Shown: positions 52,025 through 61,242, counted from the stretch's first letter. The stretch is 64,000 bases of DNA from JACCTU01 sp963700495 (GCA_963700495.1 CAVOXT010000001.1:248001-312000); one strand, 5' to 3'. Program-made: numbers and translations. The notes: a model not told the origin generated them from the letters alone.

Positions 52025-53567
52025 GTGTCAGAGGGGGTTGGTAGGCTCAACTCCTTGGAAGGCCTGGAGCTCGGACGTCTCGACCTGGAGCGGCTGGCGT
52101 CGCTCGAGGCGAAGTTCGCCAAAGAGGGCCTGACCTTCGACGACGTCCTGCTCGTGCCGGCCGAGTCGGCCGTGCTCCCGAACGACGTCTCGACCGCGAC
52201 GCGCTTCACGCGCGGGATCGCGCTGCAGATCCCGGTCGTCTCCGCTGCGATGGACACCGTGACCGAAGCGCCGATGGCGGTCGCACTCGCGCGGGAGGGC
52301 GGCATCGGCGTCGTGCACCGCAACCTCTCGATCGCAGAGCAGGTGGCCGAGGTCGACAAGGTCAAGCGCTCGGAGGCGGGGATGATCGTCGAGCCCGTCA
52401 CGCTGCCGCCTGACGCGCTCGTTCGGGACGCGCTCGAGCTGATGGCCCGCTACCGGATCTCGGGCGTGCCGATCGCCGGCGAGGACGGCAGGCTCGTCGG
52501 GATCCTGACGAACCGCGACCTCCGGTTCGTGCGCGACGAGTCCCTGCCCGTCTCGGACGTGATGACGGCACAGGGTCTGGTCACCGCGCCCGTCCGGCAC
52601 GACGCTTCGCGAGGCCGAGGCGATCCTGCACCGGCACAAGATCGAGAAGCTGCCGATCGTCGACGCCGAGGGCCGGCTGACCGGGCTGATCACGGTCAAG
52701 GACATCCAGAAGCGCCTCGACTATCCGCTGGCAACGAAAGATCCCCAGGGTCGCCTGCGTGTCGCGGCAGCGGTCGGAGTGGGCGCCGACGCGATCGACC
52801 GTGCCTCGGCGCTCGTCGACGCCGGCGCCGATGCGCTCGTGCTCGACACCGCGCACGGGCACTCGCGCGCCGTGATCGAGATGGCGCGCCGTCTGAAGGA
52901 GTCGTTCGACGTCGACCTCGTCGCGGGCAACATCGCGACCGCGGATGCCGCGGACGCGTTGATCTCGGCCGGTGCCGATGCCGTCAAGGTCGGAGTCGGG
53001 CCCGGGTCGATCTGCACGACGCGCGTCGTCGCGGGTGTCGGCGTGCCGCAGATCACGGCGATCTACGACTGCGCGCAGGTCTGCTCGCGGCACGACGTGC
53101 CGCTCATCGCCGACGGCGGGATGACGTCCTCCGGCGACCTCGCGAAGGCGATCGCCGCCGGCGCGGACTGTGCGATGTTCGGCTCGCTGCTCGCCGGCAC
53201 CGAGGAGAGCCCCGGCGACGTCGTGATGGGCCAGGGGGAGCGCTACAAGGAGTACCGCGGCATGGGCTCGATCGGCGCGATGAAGGCCCGCGGGTTCTCG
53301 AAGGACCGCTACTTCCAGGGCGACGTCGAGGACGTCGACCGGATGGTGCCCGAGGGGATCGAGGGGCGCGTCCCCTACAAGGGGCCGATGCGCGCCGTCC
53401 TCTACCAGCTCGTCGGCGGGCTCCGGCAGTCGATGGGGTACTGCGGCGCCCCGACGCTTCCCGAGCTGAAGGACGCAAAGTTCGTCCGCATCACGGGCGC
53501 CGGCCTGCGCGAGTCGCACCCGCACGACGTGACGATCACGAAGGAGGCGCCGAACTATCGGCGCTGA
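52025..53567 (+). CDS. guaB: IMP dehydrogenase, one frameshift
   Basis: Oxidises IMP to XMP, the committed GMP step. After removing one extra base near 52598 it is about 513 residues. LTFDDVLLVPAESAVLPNDV start, a tandem CBS domain interrupted by the break (LVRDALELMARYRISGVPIA; AILHRHKIEKLPIVDAEGRL), the active-site loop GVGPGSICTTRVVAGVGVPQ with the catalytic cysteine, GGMTSSGDLAKAIAAGAD and flap GMGSIGAMKARGFSKDRYFQ. Start is GTG 52025; an alternative TTG lies downstream. Frameshift is almost certainly a base error because the gene is essential. guaA follows 52 bases later. Confidence 0.93.
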
Positions 53568-53619
53568 GGTCGTACGGCTGCCCGTTCCGGCGCAGGCTCC
53601 GGAGGAACGCCCTGTTCTC

Positions 53620-55134
53620 GTGATCGACTTCGGCGGGCAGTACGCCCAGCTGATCGCGCGGCGCGTGCGCGAGGCGCGCGTGTACTCCGAGCTCGTCTCC
53701 CACCGCGTGACGCCCGACGAGATCCGGCGGCGCAACCCGTACGCGCTGATCCTCTCGGGCGGGCCGGCATCGGTCTACGCCGACAACGCCCCGCGCATGG
53801 ACCCCGCGATCTTCGAGCTCGGCGTGCCAACGCTCGGCATCTGCTACGGGATGCAGCTGATGGCGCTCGACCTGGGCGGGGAGGTCGCGCGCACCGGCGC
53901 TTCCGAGTTCGGCAAGACGGCGCTCCGAGCCGAGCCCGGCGCGCTGTTCAGCGACCTGCCCGAGGAGCAGACCGTCTGGATGAGCCACCGCGACGCGGTC
54001 GTCGCGCCGCCCCGGGGCGCGGCGGTCGTCGCCGGCTCGGCGGCGACGCCGGTCGCCGCGTTCGAAGACCCGGCCCGGCAGCTCTACGGAGTGCAATTTC
54101 ACCCCGAGGTCGTCCACACGCCGCACGGGCAGGAGCTGCTGAAGAACTTCCTCTACGAGGTCGCGAAGGCCCCGCCCGAGTGGACGCCCGCCGCGGTGAT
54201 CGAGGAGCAGGTCGAGCGGATCCGAGCGCAGGTCGGCCGCGAGCGCGTACTTTGCGCGCTCTCCGGCGGCGTCGACTCGGCCGTCGCCGCGCTGCTCGTG
54301 CACAAGGCGATCGGCGATCAGCTCACGTGCGTGTTCGTCGATCACGGCTTCCTGCGCAAGGACGAGGCGCTTCAGGTGATCGAGACGTTCGGCAATCACT
54401 TCCAGGTCCCACTCGTCCACGTGCAGGCAGAGGAGCGGTTCGCCGAGCGCCTCGCCGGCGTCCAGGATCCCGAGGAGAAGCGCACGAGGATCGGCGAGGA
54501 GTTCATTCGCGTGTTCGAGGAGGAGGCCCGGCGCCTCGGGCGCGTGCCGTTCCTCGTGCAGGGGACGCTCTACTCCGACGTGATCGAGTCGGGCGGCAAC
54601 GACGGCGTCGCCGCGAAGATCAAGTCGCACCACAACGTCGGCGGGCTCCCCGAGCACATGGAGATGGACCTCGTCGAGCCGCTGCGCATGCTGTTCAAGG
54701 ACGAGGTGCGACGCGTCGGCGCGGAGCTCGGACTGCCCGAGCGGATGGTCTGGCGCCACCCGTTCCCGGGGCCGGGGCTCGCGATCCGCATCATCGGCGA
54801 GGTCACGAACGAGCGGCTCGAGATCCTGCGCGAGGCGGACGCGATCCTGCTCGAGGAGGTCCGGCGCGCCGGCCTCTACCGCGAGCTTTGGCAGTGCTTC
54901 GCGGTGCTTCCCGCGATCCGCTCGGTCGGGGTCCAGGGGGACGAGAGGACGTACGAGTACCCGATCGTGATCCGCGCCGTCACGTCGGAGGACGCGATGA
55001 CCGCCGACTGGGCGCGCCTGCCCTACGACCTGCTCGAGACGATCTCGTCGCGGATCATCAACGAGATCCCGGGCGTGAACCGTGTCGCGCTCGACATCTC
55101 GTCCAAGCCCCCGGCGACGATCGAGTGGGAGTAG
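53620..55134 (+). CDS. guaA: GMP synthase (glutamine-hydrolysing)
   Basis: Aminates XMP to GMP using glutamine and ATP. 504 residues from GTG 53620. GATase domain: LGICYGMQLMALDLGGEV (Cys nucleophile), QFHPEVVHTPHG (His and Glu); ATP-pyrophosphatase: LCALSGGVDSAVAALLVHKA (P-loop SGGVDS), the dimerisation domain with PFPGPGLAIRIIGE, and C-terminal RIINEIPGVNRVALDISSKP. The start is uncertain because homologues usually have a few residues before the I-D-F-G-G-Q strand; CTG at 53578 (LPVPAQAPEERPVLVIDFGG) would supply them. In operon with guaB. Confidence 0.94.
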   Translation: MIDFGGQYAQLIARRVREARVYSELVSHRVTPDEIRRRNPYALILSGGPASVYADNAPRMDPAIFELGVPTLGICYGMQLMALDLGGEVARTGASEFGKTALRAEPGALFSDLPEEQTVWMSHRDAVVAPPRGAAVVAGSAATPVAAFEDPARQLYGVQFHPEVVHTPHGQELLKNFLYEVAKAPPEWTPAAVIEEQVERIRAQVGRERVLCALSGGVDSAVAALLVHKAIGDQLTCVFVDHGFLRKDEALQVIETFGNHFQVPLVHVQAEERFAERLAGVQDPEEKRTRIGEEFIRVFEEEARRLGRVPFLVQGTLYSDVIESGGNDGVAAKIKSHHNVGGLPEHMEMDLVEPLRMLFKDEVRRVGAELGLPERMVWRHPFPGPGLAIRIIGEVTNERLEILREADAILLEEVRRAGLYRELWQCFAVLPAIRSVGVQGDERTYEYPIVIRAVTSEDAMTADWARLPYDLLETISSRIINEIPGVNRVALDISSKPPATIEWE

Positions 55135-55138
55135 CGCC

Positions 55139-55414
55139 CTACGCGGTGACGCGGAACCCGGTCAGGCCTTCCGGCGCCTCGTCGCGGAGGTCGACCCGCT
55201 CGACGGCGGCTCCTCTGGGACCCTGCTCGCAGAAGGTGACGAGTGCCTCGACCGCGCTCGGCTCGCCCTCGAACACAGCCTCGACCGTCCCGTCCCACGT
55301 GTTTCGCACCCAGCCCGCGACACCGTGCTGTTCCGCGAGCCGCCGGACGCTGTCGCGGAAGAAGACGCCGTGAACATGGCCGTGCACGACGACGTGAGCT
55401 CTCGTGGGTGCCAC
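55139..55414 (-). CDS. acyP: Acylphosphatase
   Basis: 91-residue enzyme hydrolysing acyl phosphates. Motif VHGHVHGVFFRDSVRRLAEQ includes the catalytic arginine (FFR) and WVRNTWDGTVEAVFEGEP the catalytic asparagine (WVRN). Complete, standard size. GTG at 55414 (VAPTRAHVVVHG). Its start region overlaps 21 bases with the UDG-like gene on the other strand, so the two divergent genes share coding DNA. Convergent with guaA, 4 bases apart. Confidence 0.88.
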   Translation of the reverse strand: MAPTRAHVVVHGHVHGVFFRDSVRRLAEQHGVAGWVRNTWDGTVEAVFEGEPSAVEALVTFCEQGPRGAAVERVDLRDEAPEGLTGFRVTA

Positions 55415-55936
55415 CGCTCGATTCTCGCGCTTGTCGAGGGCCTCGCGTCCGCGCGAATCGGCGAGACGCACAACCAGTACGCGCAGTCGGCGCTTCGGCG
55501 GGGCCGGCTCGCGGAGTACCTCACGGCTCGTCGCGACGCCGGCCTCCTGTTGGTCGGCGAGGCCGCCGGGTATCGGGGTGCCCGCGTGTCGGGGATCGCG
55601 TTCACGTCCGAGCGGCAGCTGAGCGGCGCAGGCCCGACAGAGATCAGCGCCACCATCGTCCACCGGACGCTCGACGAGCTCGGGATCGCCGGCGACGTGC
55701 TGCTCTGGAACCTCGTGCCGACGCACCCGCACCGGCAGGGAGAGCCGCAGTCGAATCGCCTGCCGACGCGGGTCGAGATCGCCGCGGCGCGCCCGTTCGT
55801 CGACGAGCTCGCAGTCGGGCGCCGCGTGATCGCCGTCGGCCGGCTCGCGGAGCGAGAGCTCGGCGTGCCGTACGTGCGTCATCCGTCGCACGGGGGCGCC
55901 GCAGCATTTCGCGCGACGCTGGCCGCATGTCTCTGA
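55394..55936 (+). CDS. Uracil-DNA glycosylase superfamily protein
   Basis: 180 residues. LLVGEAAGYRGARVSGIAFT fits motif A of UDG-like proteins (G-E-A-P-G variety with A-G-Y), LLWNLVPTHPHRQGEPQSNR the middle loop, and YVRHPSHGGAAAFRATLAAC the C-terminal H-P-S motif. Usual catalytic Asp/Asn of family 1 is not evident, so the exact family (possibly family-4-like or DUF4918-like) is open. GTG 55394 chosen because ATG 55376 would overlap acyP further. Ends 10 bases into the MFS start. Confidence 0.65.
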   Translation: MSSRGCHRSILALVEGLASARIGETHNQYAQSALRRGRLAEYLTARRDAGLLLVGEAAGYRGARVSGIAFTSERQLSGAGPTEISATIVHRTLDELGIAGDVLLWNLVPTHPHRQGEPQSNRLPTRVEIAAARPFVDELAVGRRVIAVGRLAERELGVPYVRHPSHGGAAAFRATLAACL

Positions 55937-57150
55937 ACGTCAAGCGAAACACGATCCTGCTCGCGGCCGCGCTCGCGGTGAACTCGTGCCTGTTCCAGCT
56001 CGCCGCTGCGGTGAACTCGCTGACGTTCGTCGCGATCACCGGCATCGAGGGCCTGCTCGGCCTCGGGCCGGCGATCTTCCTCGCTTCGTCGGGCCTTGCC
56101 GCGCTCCCCGCCGGGCGCGCGATGGACCGGTTCGGGCGCGTGCCCGTGATCGCGGCCGGCTTCCTGATCGCGTCGTTCGGCTGCCTGCTGATCGCGCTCG
56201 CGACGCGCATCGACTCGACGCCCGCGCTGATTGCGGGCACCGTCCTGACAGGCGCGGCGGGAGGGGTCTCGCTGCTCGCACGCACTGCGGCCGGCGACAT
56301 GTACCCGCCCGAGCGCCGGGCACGCGGCATCTCGTACGTCCTCTTCGGCGCCGTGTTCGGGGCGATCCTCGGGCCGGCTGTCTTCGGACCGCTCTTCGCC
56401 GGCAAGGACGTCGACGCCGACTCGCTCACGCTGCCCTGGGTCGCCGCGTCGGGGACGGCACTCATCGCACTCACGATCTCGCTCTTCATCCGTCCCGACC
56501 CGAAGCGCATCGCCGAAGAGATCGGATCGCGCCGCGGCGAGGTCGCTGTCGCCGCGGCGCCGCTCCGCGAGATCCTCAGGCGGCCCGGCGTCATACCGGC
56601 GATGATCACGGCCCTCGCGAGCTTCGCCGTGATGGTCTCCGTCATGAACCTGACGGGCTACGTCGTCGTTCAGAAGCACGACCACGCGCAGGAGGACGTC
56701 TTCCCGATCATCGGCGCGCACGTGCTCGGGATGTACGCGCTCGTGCTCTTCGTCGGGCCGATGATCGACCGGATCGGGCGGAGCGCCGCGCTCTGGACCG
56801 GGCTCGTCCTGATGGGCGCGTCGTGCATCGGCATGGCCTGGTTCGAGAGCGTGCTCGGCACGGCCGTCCTGCTCTTCAGCCTCGGGCTCGGGTGGAACGT
56901 CTCGTTCGTCGCGGCGACCGCTCAGCTGGCGGACCGGGCGGCGGCGGCGGAGCGGGGGAAGCTGCTCGGCTTCAACGACCTGCTGTCGGCGTTCGCAGGG
57001 GCCGCACTGGCGCTACTCGGCGGCTTCACGCTCGAGTTCCTCGGCGTGACCGCGCTCGCCGTCGGCATGACCGTGATCGTGCTCCTGCCGCTGGTCCGCC
57101 TCATTCGGCGCGACACCGGCCCTGCTACAATCGCCGCCCGGCGGACGTAG
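55927..57150 (+). CDS. Major facilitator superfamily transporter
   Basis: 407-residue secondary transporter with about 12 membrane helices. The loop 2-3 motif GRAMDRFGRVPVIAAGFLIA is the MFS signature A; DMYPPERRARGISYVLFGAV lies after helix 4. The substrate is not readable. Large central loop (ERRGEVAVAAAPLREILRRP) between helices 6 and 7 as usual. ATG at 55927 overlaps the UDG-like gene by 10 bases, so it is probably co-transcribed. A hairpin with a TTTT tail begins inside its stop region. Confidence 0.85.
   Translation: MSLNVKRNTILLAAALAVNSCLFQLAAAVNSLTFVAITGIEGLLGLGPAIFLASSGLAALPAGRAMDRFGRVPVIAAGFLIASFGCLLIALATRIDSTPALIAGTVLTGAAGGVSLLARTAAGDMYPPERRARGISYVLFGAVFGAILGPAVFGPLFAGKDVDADSLTLPWVAASGTALIALTISLFIRPDPKRIAEEIGSRRGEVAVAAAPLREILRRPGVIPAMITALASFAVMVSVMNLTGYVVVQKHDHAQEDVFPIIGAHVLGMYALVLFVGPMIDRIGRSAALWTGLVLMGASCIGMAWFESVLGTAVLLFSLGLGWNVSFVAATAQLADRAAAAERGKLLGFNDLLSAFAGAALALLGGFTLEFLGVTALAVGMTVIVLLPLVRLIRRDTGPATIAARRT
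57126..57131 (+). promoter_or_regulatory. -10 hexamer TACAAT upstream of rplM
   Basis: TACAAT lies at the 3' end of the MFS gene, 39 bases before the rplM ATG, giving an untranslated leader of about 32 bases that contains the 57139 hairpin. Confidence 0.45.
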
Positions 57151-57164
57151 CTCCGCCGTCTTTT
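57139..57164 (+). terminator. Hairpin plus TTTT in the rplM leader
   Basis: CGGCGGA (57139-57145) pairs with TCCGCCG (57152-57158), loop CGTAGC, followed by TCTTTTG. It is either the terminator of the MFS gene, or, since it lies in the rplM leader and ribosomal protein L13 leaders are autoregulated elsewhere, an attenuator of rplM-rpsI. Confidence 0.6.
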
Positions 57165-57170
57165 GTGACC

Positions 57171-57602
57171 ATGAAGACCTACACCGCCAAGCCAGGCGAG
57201 ATCGAGCGCCGCTGGTACGTCGTCGACGCCGAGGGACAGACTCTCGGCCGGCTCGCGACGCGCATCGCCGACACGCTTCGCGGCAAGGGCAAGCCGCAGT
57301 ACACCCCGCACGTCGACACGGGTGACTTCGTCGTCGTCGTGAACGCGGAGAAGATCGGGGTCACCGGGAAGAAGCTGGACGACAAGATCTACTACCGGCA
57401 TTCCGGCTATCCCGGCGGGCTCAAGCAGCGGACGCTGCGCGAGCAGCTCGACCGCCGGCCGACCGAGGTGCTGCGCGTCGCCGTCAAGGGGATGCTCCCG
57501 AAGAACAAGCTCGCGGCGAGGCAGTTGACGAAGCTGAAGATCTACGCAGGCCCGGAGCACCCGCACACCGCCCAGGCGCCCGAGCCGCTGGAGGTCAAGT
57601 AA
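57171..57602 (+). CDS. rplM: 50S ribosomal protein L13
   Basis: 143 residues, full length. MKTYTAKPGEIERRWYVVDA and TLGRLATRIADTLRGKGKP are conserved, with GDFVVVVNAEKIGVTGKKLD and KGMLPKNKLAARQLTKLKIY near the end. Early assembly protein of the 50S subunit. ATG 57171; its TAA overlaps the rpsI ATG by one base (TAATG). Confidence 0.97.
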   Translation: MKTYTAKPGEIERRWYVVDAEGQTLGRLATRIADTLRGKGKPQYTPHVDTGDFVVVVNAEKIGVTGKKLDDKIYYRHSGYPGGLKQRTLREQLDRRPTEVLRVAVKGMLPKNKLAARQLTKLKIYAGPEHPHTAQAPEPLEVK

Positions 57603-57997
57603 TGGCGACTCCGGCTCAGTACCAGGGCACCGGTAAGCGCAAGACGTCCGTCGCGCGCGTGATCCTGCGCCCCGGCGACGGCGCGACGTGGTTCAACGGC
57701 CGAACGCTCGAGGACTATTTCCCGCGCGACCTGCACCGCAAGATGGTGCTCTCTCCGCTCAAGGTGGCGGGCGTCGAGGGAACGTACGACCTGCGCGTCC
57801 GCGTGCAGGGCGGCGGTCCGTCAGGTCAGGCCGGCGCGGTCCGGCACGGCATCGCGCGCGCGCTCGTCGAGGCAGACCCGAGCCTCCGCGTGCCGCTCAA
57901 GCGCGAGGGGTTCCTGACGCGGGACGCTCGGATCGTCGAGCGCAAGAAGGCCGGCCTGCACAAGGCCCGCAAAGCTCCTCAGTTCTCCAAGCGCTAG
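57602..57997 (+). CDS. rpsI: 30S ribosomal protein S9
   Basis: 131 residues. GTGKRKTSVARVILRPGDGA at the N-terminus, GGGPSGQAGAVRHGIARALV and the C-terminal basic tail GLHKARKAPQFSKR, which reaches the P-site tRNA, are all present. Coupled to rplM by TAATG. glmM follows 60 bases later with its own TAGCGT hexamer. Confidence 0.97.
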   Translation: MATPAQYQGTGKRKTSVARVILRPGDGATWFNGRTLEDYFPRDLHRKMVLSPLKVAGVEGTYDLRVRVQGGGPSGQAGAVRHGIARALVEADPSLRVPLKREGFLTRDARIVERKKAGLHKARKAPQFSKR

Positions 57998-58056
57998 AGC
58001 CGCAGTTTTCGGCGCTCGTAGGCGCCTCCTCGGCAAACCGTTAGCGTCTCCCAGCC

Positions 58057-59313
58057 GTGCGGAAGTACTTCGGGACAGACGGGGTTCGCGGGATCGTCGG
58101 GGAGTTCCTGACCGACGAGCTCGTCGAGCGCCTGGGGAAGGCATCGACGCTCTGGGTCGGCGCCGACGCGCGCGTCTTCGTCGGACGCGACACGCGGGCG
58201 TCCGGCCCCGCCCTCGAAGATGCCTTTGCGCGGGGCGTCGTGTCGGCCGGCGGCCATGCCGTGCTGAGCGGCGTTCTGCCGACGCCTGCCGTCGCGCTGC
58301 TCCGGCTCGACCTCGGCGTCGTGATCACGGCGTCGCACAACCCGCCGGAGTACAACGGCGTGAAGTTCTTCGACGGCGACGGGCAGAAGCTCGTCGACGT
58401 GCAGGAGGAGGAGATAGAGGTGCTCCTCGATGCGCCCGTGCGCGGCGGCGGCTCGATCGACGAGGTCGGGATCGCAACCGACAGCTATCTCGAGCACGTT
58501 CTCGACCGCTTCGAATCGGATCTCTCCGGCCTGAAGATCGTCGTCGACTGCGCGAACGGCGCGTACGCGGGCCTCGCGCCGAAAGCCTTCGAGCGGCTGG
58601 GGGCCCAGGTGCACGCGATCGGTGACGAGCCGAACGGGAACAACATCAACGTCGGCTGCGGAGCGACCGACCTCGCCGCGCTCCAGCAGGCCGTGACGAC
58701 CCTCGGGTTCGACCTCGGCGTCGCGTTCGACGGCGACGGCGACAGGATGCTCGCAGTCGACGCGCGCGGCAACGCGATCGACGGCGACCAGATCGTCGCC
58801 GTGCTCGCGCTCCACCGACGAGTCGACCTCGTCGCCGTGACGATCATGACGAACCTCGGCTTCCACCGGCTGATGGGCGAGAACGGGATCCGTGTCGTGA
58901 CCACAGACGTCGGCGACCGCTACGTGCTCGAGGCGCTCCGCCGCGAGGGTGGCATCCTCGGCGGCGAGCAGTCGGGCCACGTGATCTGGCTCGACGGACA
59001 CGTCACCGGCGACGGCCTGGTCGCTGCCCTGCTGCTCTGCGCAGCCCTCGAGGGACGCACGCTGGAGGAGGCTGTCTCGGTGCTCCAGCTGCTGCCGCAG
59101 GCACTCGAGAACGTGCCCGTTCGCACCAAGTCGATCCCACCCGAATTGCGGGCCGAAATCGAGCGTCTGAGCGCCGGAGAGGGGGGCCGCGTGCTCGTCC
59201 GGCCGTCTGGAACCGAGCCGGTCGTACGGGTGCTGGCGGAGGCAGAAACCCCCCAAGATGCGGGGAATCTGTGTGGTACGATCGCTGCACTTGTAGCCCG
59301 AGAGCTCGGCTGA
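58057..59313 (+). CDS. glmM: Phosphoglucosamine mutase
   Basis: Converts glucosamine-6-phosphate to glucosamine-1-phosphate for UDP-GlcNAc. 418 residues with the four alpha-D-phosphohexomutase domains: active-site serine in VVITASHNPPEYNG (S93), metal loop FDGDGDRML (D215-R220), GGEQSGHVIW and RVLVRPSGTEPVVRV. GTG at 58057 with TAGCGT 9 bases upstream. Linked to glmS 93 bases downstream, the next enzyme's supplier in the same pathway; no truA or other gene intervenes. Confidence 0.96.
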   Translation: MRKYFGTDGVRGIVGEFLTDELVERLGKASTLWVGADARVFVGRDTRASGPALEDAFARGVVSAGGHAVLSGVLPTPAVALLRLDLGVVITASHNPPEYNGVKFFDGDGQKLVDVQEEEIEVLLDAPVRGGGSIDEVGIATDSYLEHVLDRFESDLSGLKIVVDCANGAYAGLAPKAFERLGAQVHAIGDEPNGNNINVGCGATDLAALQQAVTTLGFDLGVAFDGDGDRMLAVDARGNAIDGDQIVAVLALHRRVDLVAVTIMTNLGFHRLMGENGIRVVTTDVGDRYVLEALRREGGILGGEQSGHVIWLDGHVTGDGLVAALLLCAALEGRTLEEAVSVLQLLPQALENVPVRTKSIPPELRAEIERLSAGEGGRVLVRPSGTEPVVRVLAEAETPQDAGNLCGTIAALVARELG

Positions 59314-59406
59314 GCCCCGGTTTCGACGACGACAACGGGATCGGGCAGCCGGGCATTTTGCGTTTCGAGGGGATCGAAGCCAGAGGGTTCAAAACGGGGG
59401 TAGCAC

Positions 59407-61236
59407 ATGTGCGGGATCATCGGATACGTCGGAAGCCGTGAGGCGAAGCCTTTGCTCCTCCAGGGTCTGAAGCGGCTCGAGTACAGGGGCTACGACTCAG
59501 CCGGCATCGCGCTGCGCGAGGACGACTCGCTCGACTTCGTGCGCGCCGTCGGCAACCTCGGGAACCTCGTCGAGGCCGCGGGTCCGAACGGCTCGGTCTC
59601 GAAGCACGGGCTCGGCCACACACGCTGGGCGACGCACGGCGCCGTCACGGAGCAGAACGCACATCCGCTGACCGGCTGCCCCGACGGCGAGGTCGCGATC
59701 GTGCTGAACGGGATCGTCGAGAACTACCGCGAGCTGCGTGCGTCACTGGCGAAGGGCGGGCACACGTTCGACTCGGAGACCGACGCCGAAGTCGTCGCGC
59801 ATCTCGTCGAGCGCCACTACAAGGGCGACCTCCTCGAGGCCGTCCGCGAGGCCTACGCCGAGCTCGAGGGCCACTTCGCGTTCGTCGTGATCCACCACGA
59901 CCACCCGAACATGCTCATCGGCGCCAGGCACCAGTGCCCGCTCGTCGTCGGCGTGGGCGAGGGCGAGATGTTCTTCGCCTCGGCGACGTCGGCGTTCTTG
60001 CCTCACACCCGCAGGATCCAGCTCGTCGAGGACGGCGAGGTCGTCGAGATCACGCCCGAAGGCGCGCGCTTCTTCACGAAGGACGGCCCGGTCGAGCACA
60101 AGGAGATCGAGCCGGTCGAGTGGGACGACGAGCAGGCGGAGAAGGGCGGCTACGAGACGTTCATGCTCAAGGAGATCTACGAGCAGCCCGACGCCGTCCG
60201 CGAGACGATCGGGGACCGCATCCGCCCGGGCGCACGCCTCGAGCTCGAAGGGCTCGGGCTCACGGAGAAGCAGGTCCAGAATTTGCGACGCATCGTGATC
60301 CTTGCCTGCGGCACCGCGTACCACGCAGGTGTCGTCGGGCGCTACATCATCGAGGAGTGGGCGCGCCTCCCGGTCGAGCCCGACATCGCCTCCGAGTGGA
60401 TCTACCGCAACCCGGTGCTCTCGAAGGACACGCTCGTGATCGGGATCTCGCAGTCGGGCGAGACGCGCGACACCGTCGCCGCGATGAGGCTCGCGAAGAA
60501 GGCGGGCGCGCACACGGTCGCGATCACGAACCAGATGGGCTCGCAGATCACGCGCGAGGTGGACTCCGTGCTCTACACGCGCTGCGGGCTCGAGGTCGGC
60601 GTCGCCGCCTCGAAGACGTTCACCTCGCAGGTCGCACTGCTCATCCTCGTCGCGCTCAAGCTCGCACAGGTGCGGCGCACCCTGTCGGAGGAGGACCACG
60701 GCTTCATCCTCGATGCGGTCTACAACCTTCCGGAGAAGATCAAGGAGTTCCTCGACGGTGACCATCCGATCGAGGACATCGCGCAGCGCTACTACGACAA
60801 GCCGTTCTTCCTCTACCTCGGCCGCCATATCGGGCTGCCCGTTGCGCTCGAGGGCGCACTGAAGCTGAAGGAGATCTCGTACATCCCGACCGAGGCGTAC
60901 TCCGCCGGCGAGATGAAGCACGGGCCGATCGCGCTGCTCGAAGAAGGCACGCCGGTGGTCGTCGTCGCAACGAAGATCCACGTCTACGACAAGATCGTCT
61001 CGAACATCCAGGAGACGCGCGCACGCGGTGCGCACGTGATCGCGATCGCGACCGACGGGAACGAGGACATCCAGCACCACGCGGACGACGTGATCTATGT
61101 CCCGAGGACGCCCGCGTTCCTGCAGGCCGTGCTGGCGGTCATCCCGCTCCAGCTGCTCGCCTACCGGATCGCCCGGCTCCGCGGCCTGAACGTCGACCAG
61201 CCGCGGAACCTGGCCAAGACCGTCACCGTCGAGTAA
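59407..61236 (+). CDS. glmS: Glutamine-fructose-6-phosphate aminotransferase
   Basis: Makes glucosamine-6-phosphate, the first step to UDP-GlcNAc. 609 residues. N-terminal Ntn-hydrolase: C2 of MCGIIGYVGSREAKPLLLQG, RGYDSAGIALREDD and HTRWATHGAVTEQNAHP; two SIS isomerase domains: LACGTAYHAGVVGRYIIEEW and TEAYSAGEMKHGPIALLEEG, ending GLNVDQPRNLAKTVTVE. GGGGGT ribosome site 5 bases before ATG 59407. The 93-base gap upstream shows no glmS-ribozyme-like layout. Confidence 0.97.
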   Translation: MCGIIGYVGSREAKPLLLQGLKRLEYRGYDSAGIALREDDSLDFVRAVGNLGNLVEAAGPNGSVSKHGLGHTRWATHGAVTEQNAHPLTGCPDGEVAIVLNGIVENYRELRASLAKGGHTFDSETDAEVVAHLVERHYKGDLLEAVREAYAELEGHFAFVVIHHDHPNMLIGARHQCPLVVGVGEGEMFFASATSAFLPHTRRIQLVEDGEVVEITPEGARFFTKDGPVEHKEIEPVEWDDEQAEKGGYETFMLKEIYEQPDAVRETIGDRIRPGARLELEGLGLTEKQVQNLRRIVILACGTAYHAGVVGRYIIEEWARLPVEPDIASEWIYRNPVLSKDTLVIGISQSGETRDTVAAMRLAKKAGAHTVAITNQMGSQITREVDSVLYTRCGLEVGVAASKTFTSQVALLILVALKLAQVRRTLSEEDHGFILDAVYNLPEKIKEFLDGDHPIEDIAQRYYDKPFFLYLGRHIGLPVALEGALKLKEISYIPTEAYSAGEMKHGPIALLEEGTPVVVVATKIHVYDKIVSNIQETRARGAHVIAIATDGNEDIQHHADDVIYVPRTPAFLQAVLAVIPLQLLAYRIARLRGLNVDQPRNLAKTVTVE

Positions 61237-61242
61237 CGCGGG

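Noticed and set aside
59314..59406. glmS ribozyme or riboswitch before glmS
   Set aside because: The 93-base gap is too short and lacks a recognisable nested pseudoknot; the ribozyme is a Firmicutes feature.
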